Shown one piece after another: positions 5,611-6,659 of a stretch of 6,659 nucleotides of DNA (its first letter is position 1; each line of letters starts with the position of its first letter). The DNA comes from Desulfobacter sp. (GTDB lineage: Bacteria > Desulfobacterota > Desulfobacteria > Desulfobacterales > Desulfobacteraceae). The position numbers and the translations under genes are program-made. Below the pieces are notes generated by a model that worked only from the letters and a program-made list of their open reading frames with translations, was not told the origin of the DNA and searched no databases. The stretch spans positions 1 through 6,659 of the forward strand of contig JAQYWJ010000121.1 of the NCBI GenBank assembly GCA_030145005.1. Reading direction: 5' to 3'.

Positions 5611-6645
5611 ATGCGTTTCACATTAATTCAGCAGAATTTAAAAGAGAATCCACGATCCTGGCTGATCACCGGATGCGCCGGGTTCATTGGTTCCAATCTT
5701 CTGGAAACCCTTCTTAATCTTGGGCAGACAGTGACCGGCCTGGATAATTTTTCCACAGGGTTTCAGCATAATCTGGACCAGGTCAAAGAGGCCGTTGGTC
5801 CTGAAGCATGGCAGAAATTTTCTTTTATTGAAGGGGATATCACCAATGCCGGCACCTGCGCGGCTGTTTGCAAGGGGCAGGATTATGTACTTCACCAGGC
5901 TGCTTTGGGTTCCGTTCCCCGGTCTGTTGCTGATCCCTTAACCACCAATGAAAATAATATTACAGGCTTTTTAAATATGCTGACCGCAGCCCGGGACGCG
6001 GACGTAAAACGGTTCGTATATGCTGCGTCAAGTTCCACCTATGGGGATCATCCAACACTTCCCAAAAAAGAGGAGACTATCGGTAATCCTCTTTCCCCCT
6101 ATGCCGTGACAAAGCTGGTCAACGAACTGTACGCCCGGGTGTTTGCTTCCACCTACGGGTTTAAAAGCATCGGACTGCGGTATTTTAATGTGTTCGGCCG
6201 CCGCCAGGATCCTAACGGGGCCTATGCTGCAGTAATTCCTTTATGGTTTGGTGCATTGATCCGTAAAAGCACGGTTTACATAAATGGTGACGGTGAAACC
6301 AGCCGGGATTTCTGTTTCATCGATAATTGTGTTCAGGCCAATCTGCTGGCTGCAACGGCCGGGGATGACGCCGCCGACCAGGTATACAATGTTGCATTTG
6401 GGCAGCGCACCACGTTAAATCAGCTGTTTTCATTGATCCGTGACCGGGTGACCGGGACACTGCCGGATCGCGCCGGGGTAACTCCGGAATACAGGGATTT
6501 CAGGCCGGGAGATGTTCGCCATTCCCTGGCAGATATATCCAGGGCCCGGGATCTTTTGGGATACAGCCCGCAGTACTCGGTTCAGGACGGCCTTGATATG
6601 GCAGCCTTCTGGTACATGAACCATTTAAACCCCAACGTTGCATAA
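5611..6645 (+). CDS. wbpP: UDP-N-acetylglucosamine 4-epimerase, WbpP/TviC type
   Basis: Cytoplasmic short-chain dehydrogenase/reductase that interconverts UDP-GlcNAc (or its uronic acid form) with the galacto epimer, supplying surface polysaccharide. The 344-residue length is normal for the family. The NAD-binding motif is GCAGFIG (21-27), preceded by WLIT; LDNFSTG (44-50) follows the second strand. HQAALGSVPRS (95-105) is a hallmark of the WbpP/TviC/WbgU group. The catalytic Ser-Tyr-Lys set lies in AASSSTYGDHP (138-148) and SPYAVTK (Tyr164, Lys168). LRYFNVFGRRQDPNGAYAAV (189-208), NGDGETSRDF and DFRPGDVRHSLADIS are nearly as in Pseudomonas WbpP. Ser305 falls at the known gatekeeper position where a small residue favours N-acetylated sugars over plain UDP-Gal/Glc. 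In Pseudomonas, Salmonella Vi and Plesiomonas gene clusters the partner is a UDP-GlcNAc 6-dehydrogenase (WbpO/TviB); none is in this window. The 69-base gap to the CPBP gene would allow co-transcription. Only 14 AT-rich bases follow the stop in the window. Confidence 0.96.
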   Translation: MRFTLIQQNLKENPRSWLITGCAGFIGSNLLETLLNLGQTVTGLDNFSTGFQHNLDQVKEAVGPEAWQKFSFIEGDITNAGTCAAVCKGQDYVLHQAALGSVPRSVADPLTTNENNITGFLNMLTAARDADVKRFVYAASSSTYGDHPTLPKKEETIGNPLSPYAVTKLVNELYARVFASTYGFKSIGLRYFNVFGRRQDPNGAYAAVIPLWFGALIRKSTVYINGDGETSRDFCFIDNCVQANLLAATAGDDAADQVYNVAFGQRTTLNQLFSLIRDRVTGTLPDRAGVTPEYRDFRPGDVRHSLADISRARDLLGYSPQYSVQDGLDMAAFWYMNHLNPNVA

Positions 6646-6659
6646 AAATTTTTTAAAAT

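Noticed and set aside
1..6659. Looked for CRISPR arrays, tRNA or rRNA genes, insertion sequences and direct repeats.
   Set aside because: No regularly spaced repeats, cloverleaf-like sequence, transposase-like protein or terminal inverted repeats were seen. The repetitive look of the msrAB linker is due to Met/Asp codons, not an exact DNA repeat.

Overview
The window reads as a piece of a Gram-negative, probably anaerobic or microaerophilic deltaproteobacterial chromosome (Desulfobacterales-like is my best guess). The base composition is moderate and genes are all on the + strand. The gene mix is an exported MsrAB, an ExeA-type ATPase with a periplasmic OmpA tail, a CAAX-protease-like membrane protein and a WbpP-type epimerase. 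That placement is inference from gene content; no marker gene is present.

Layout. (i) 16-1308: an exported methionine sulfoxide reductase A-B fusion whose two catalytic domains are joined by a strikingly methionine- and acid-rich linker. A textbook intrinsic terminator closes it at 1352-1383. (ii) 1384-1632: non-coding DNA with a plausible sigma70-type promoter. (iii) 1633-4695: a three-gene block. It holds a 64-residue unknown small protein, then a 389-residue inner-membrane protein (two membrane segments, long cytoplasmic coiled coil, C-terminal domain resembling the RelE/HigB fold). The third gene starts on the base after its neighbour's stop codon and encodes a 545-residue ExeA/GspA-like AAA ATPase with one membrane segment, a proline-rich periplasmic stretch and an OmpA-type peptidoglycan-binding domain. 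(iv) 4822-5541: a CPBP (CAAX-like) intramembrane protease starting at GTG. (v) 5611-6645: a UDP-N-acetylglucosamine 4-epimerase very similar to WbpP/TviC.

How they may work together. ExeA-like ATPases and CAAX-protease-related proteins of these kinds are known from exopolysaccharide/exosortase (PEP-CTERM-type) loci, and WbpP makes UDP-GalNAc-type precursors for surface polysaccharide. I therefore infer that the right two-thirds of the window is the edge of an envelope or exopolysaccharide locus. No exosortase, glycosyltransferase or polymerase is visible inside the window. The most novel-looking element is the coupled pair 1888-3057 / 3058-4695: a membrane-anchored coiled-coil protein with a toxin-fold-like domain, coupled to an ATPase that could grip the cell wall. 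The MsrAB methionine-rich linker is the second unusual element and appears to be a separate transcription unit.
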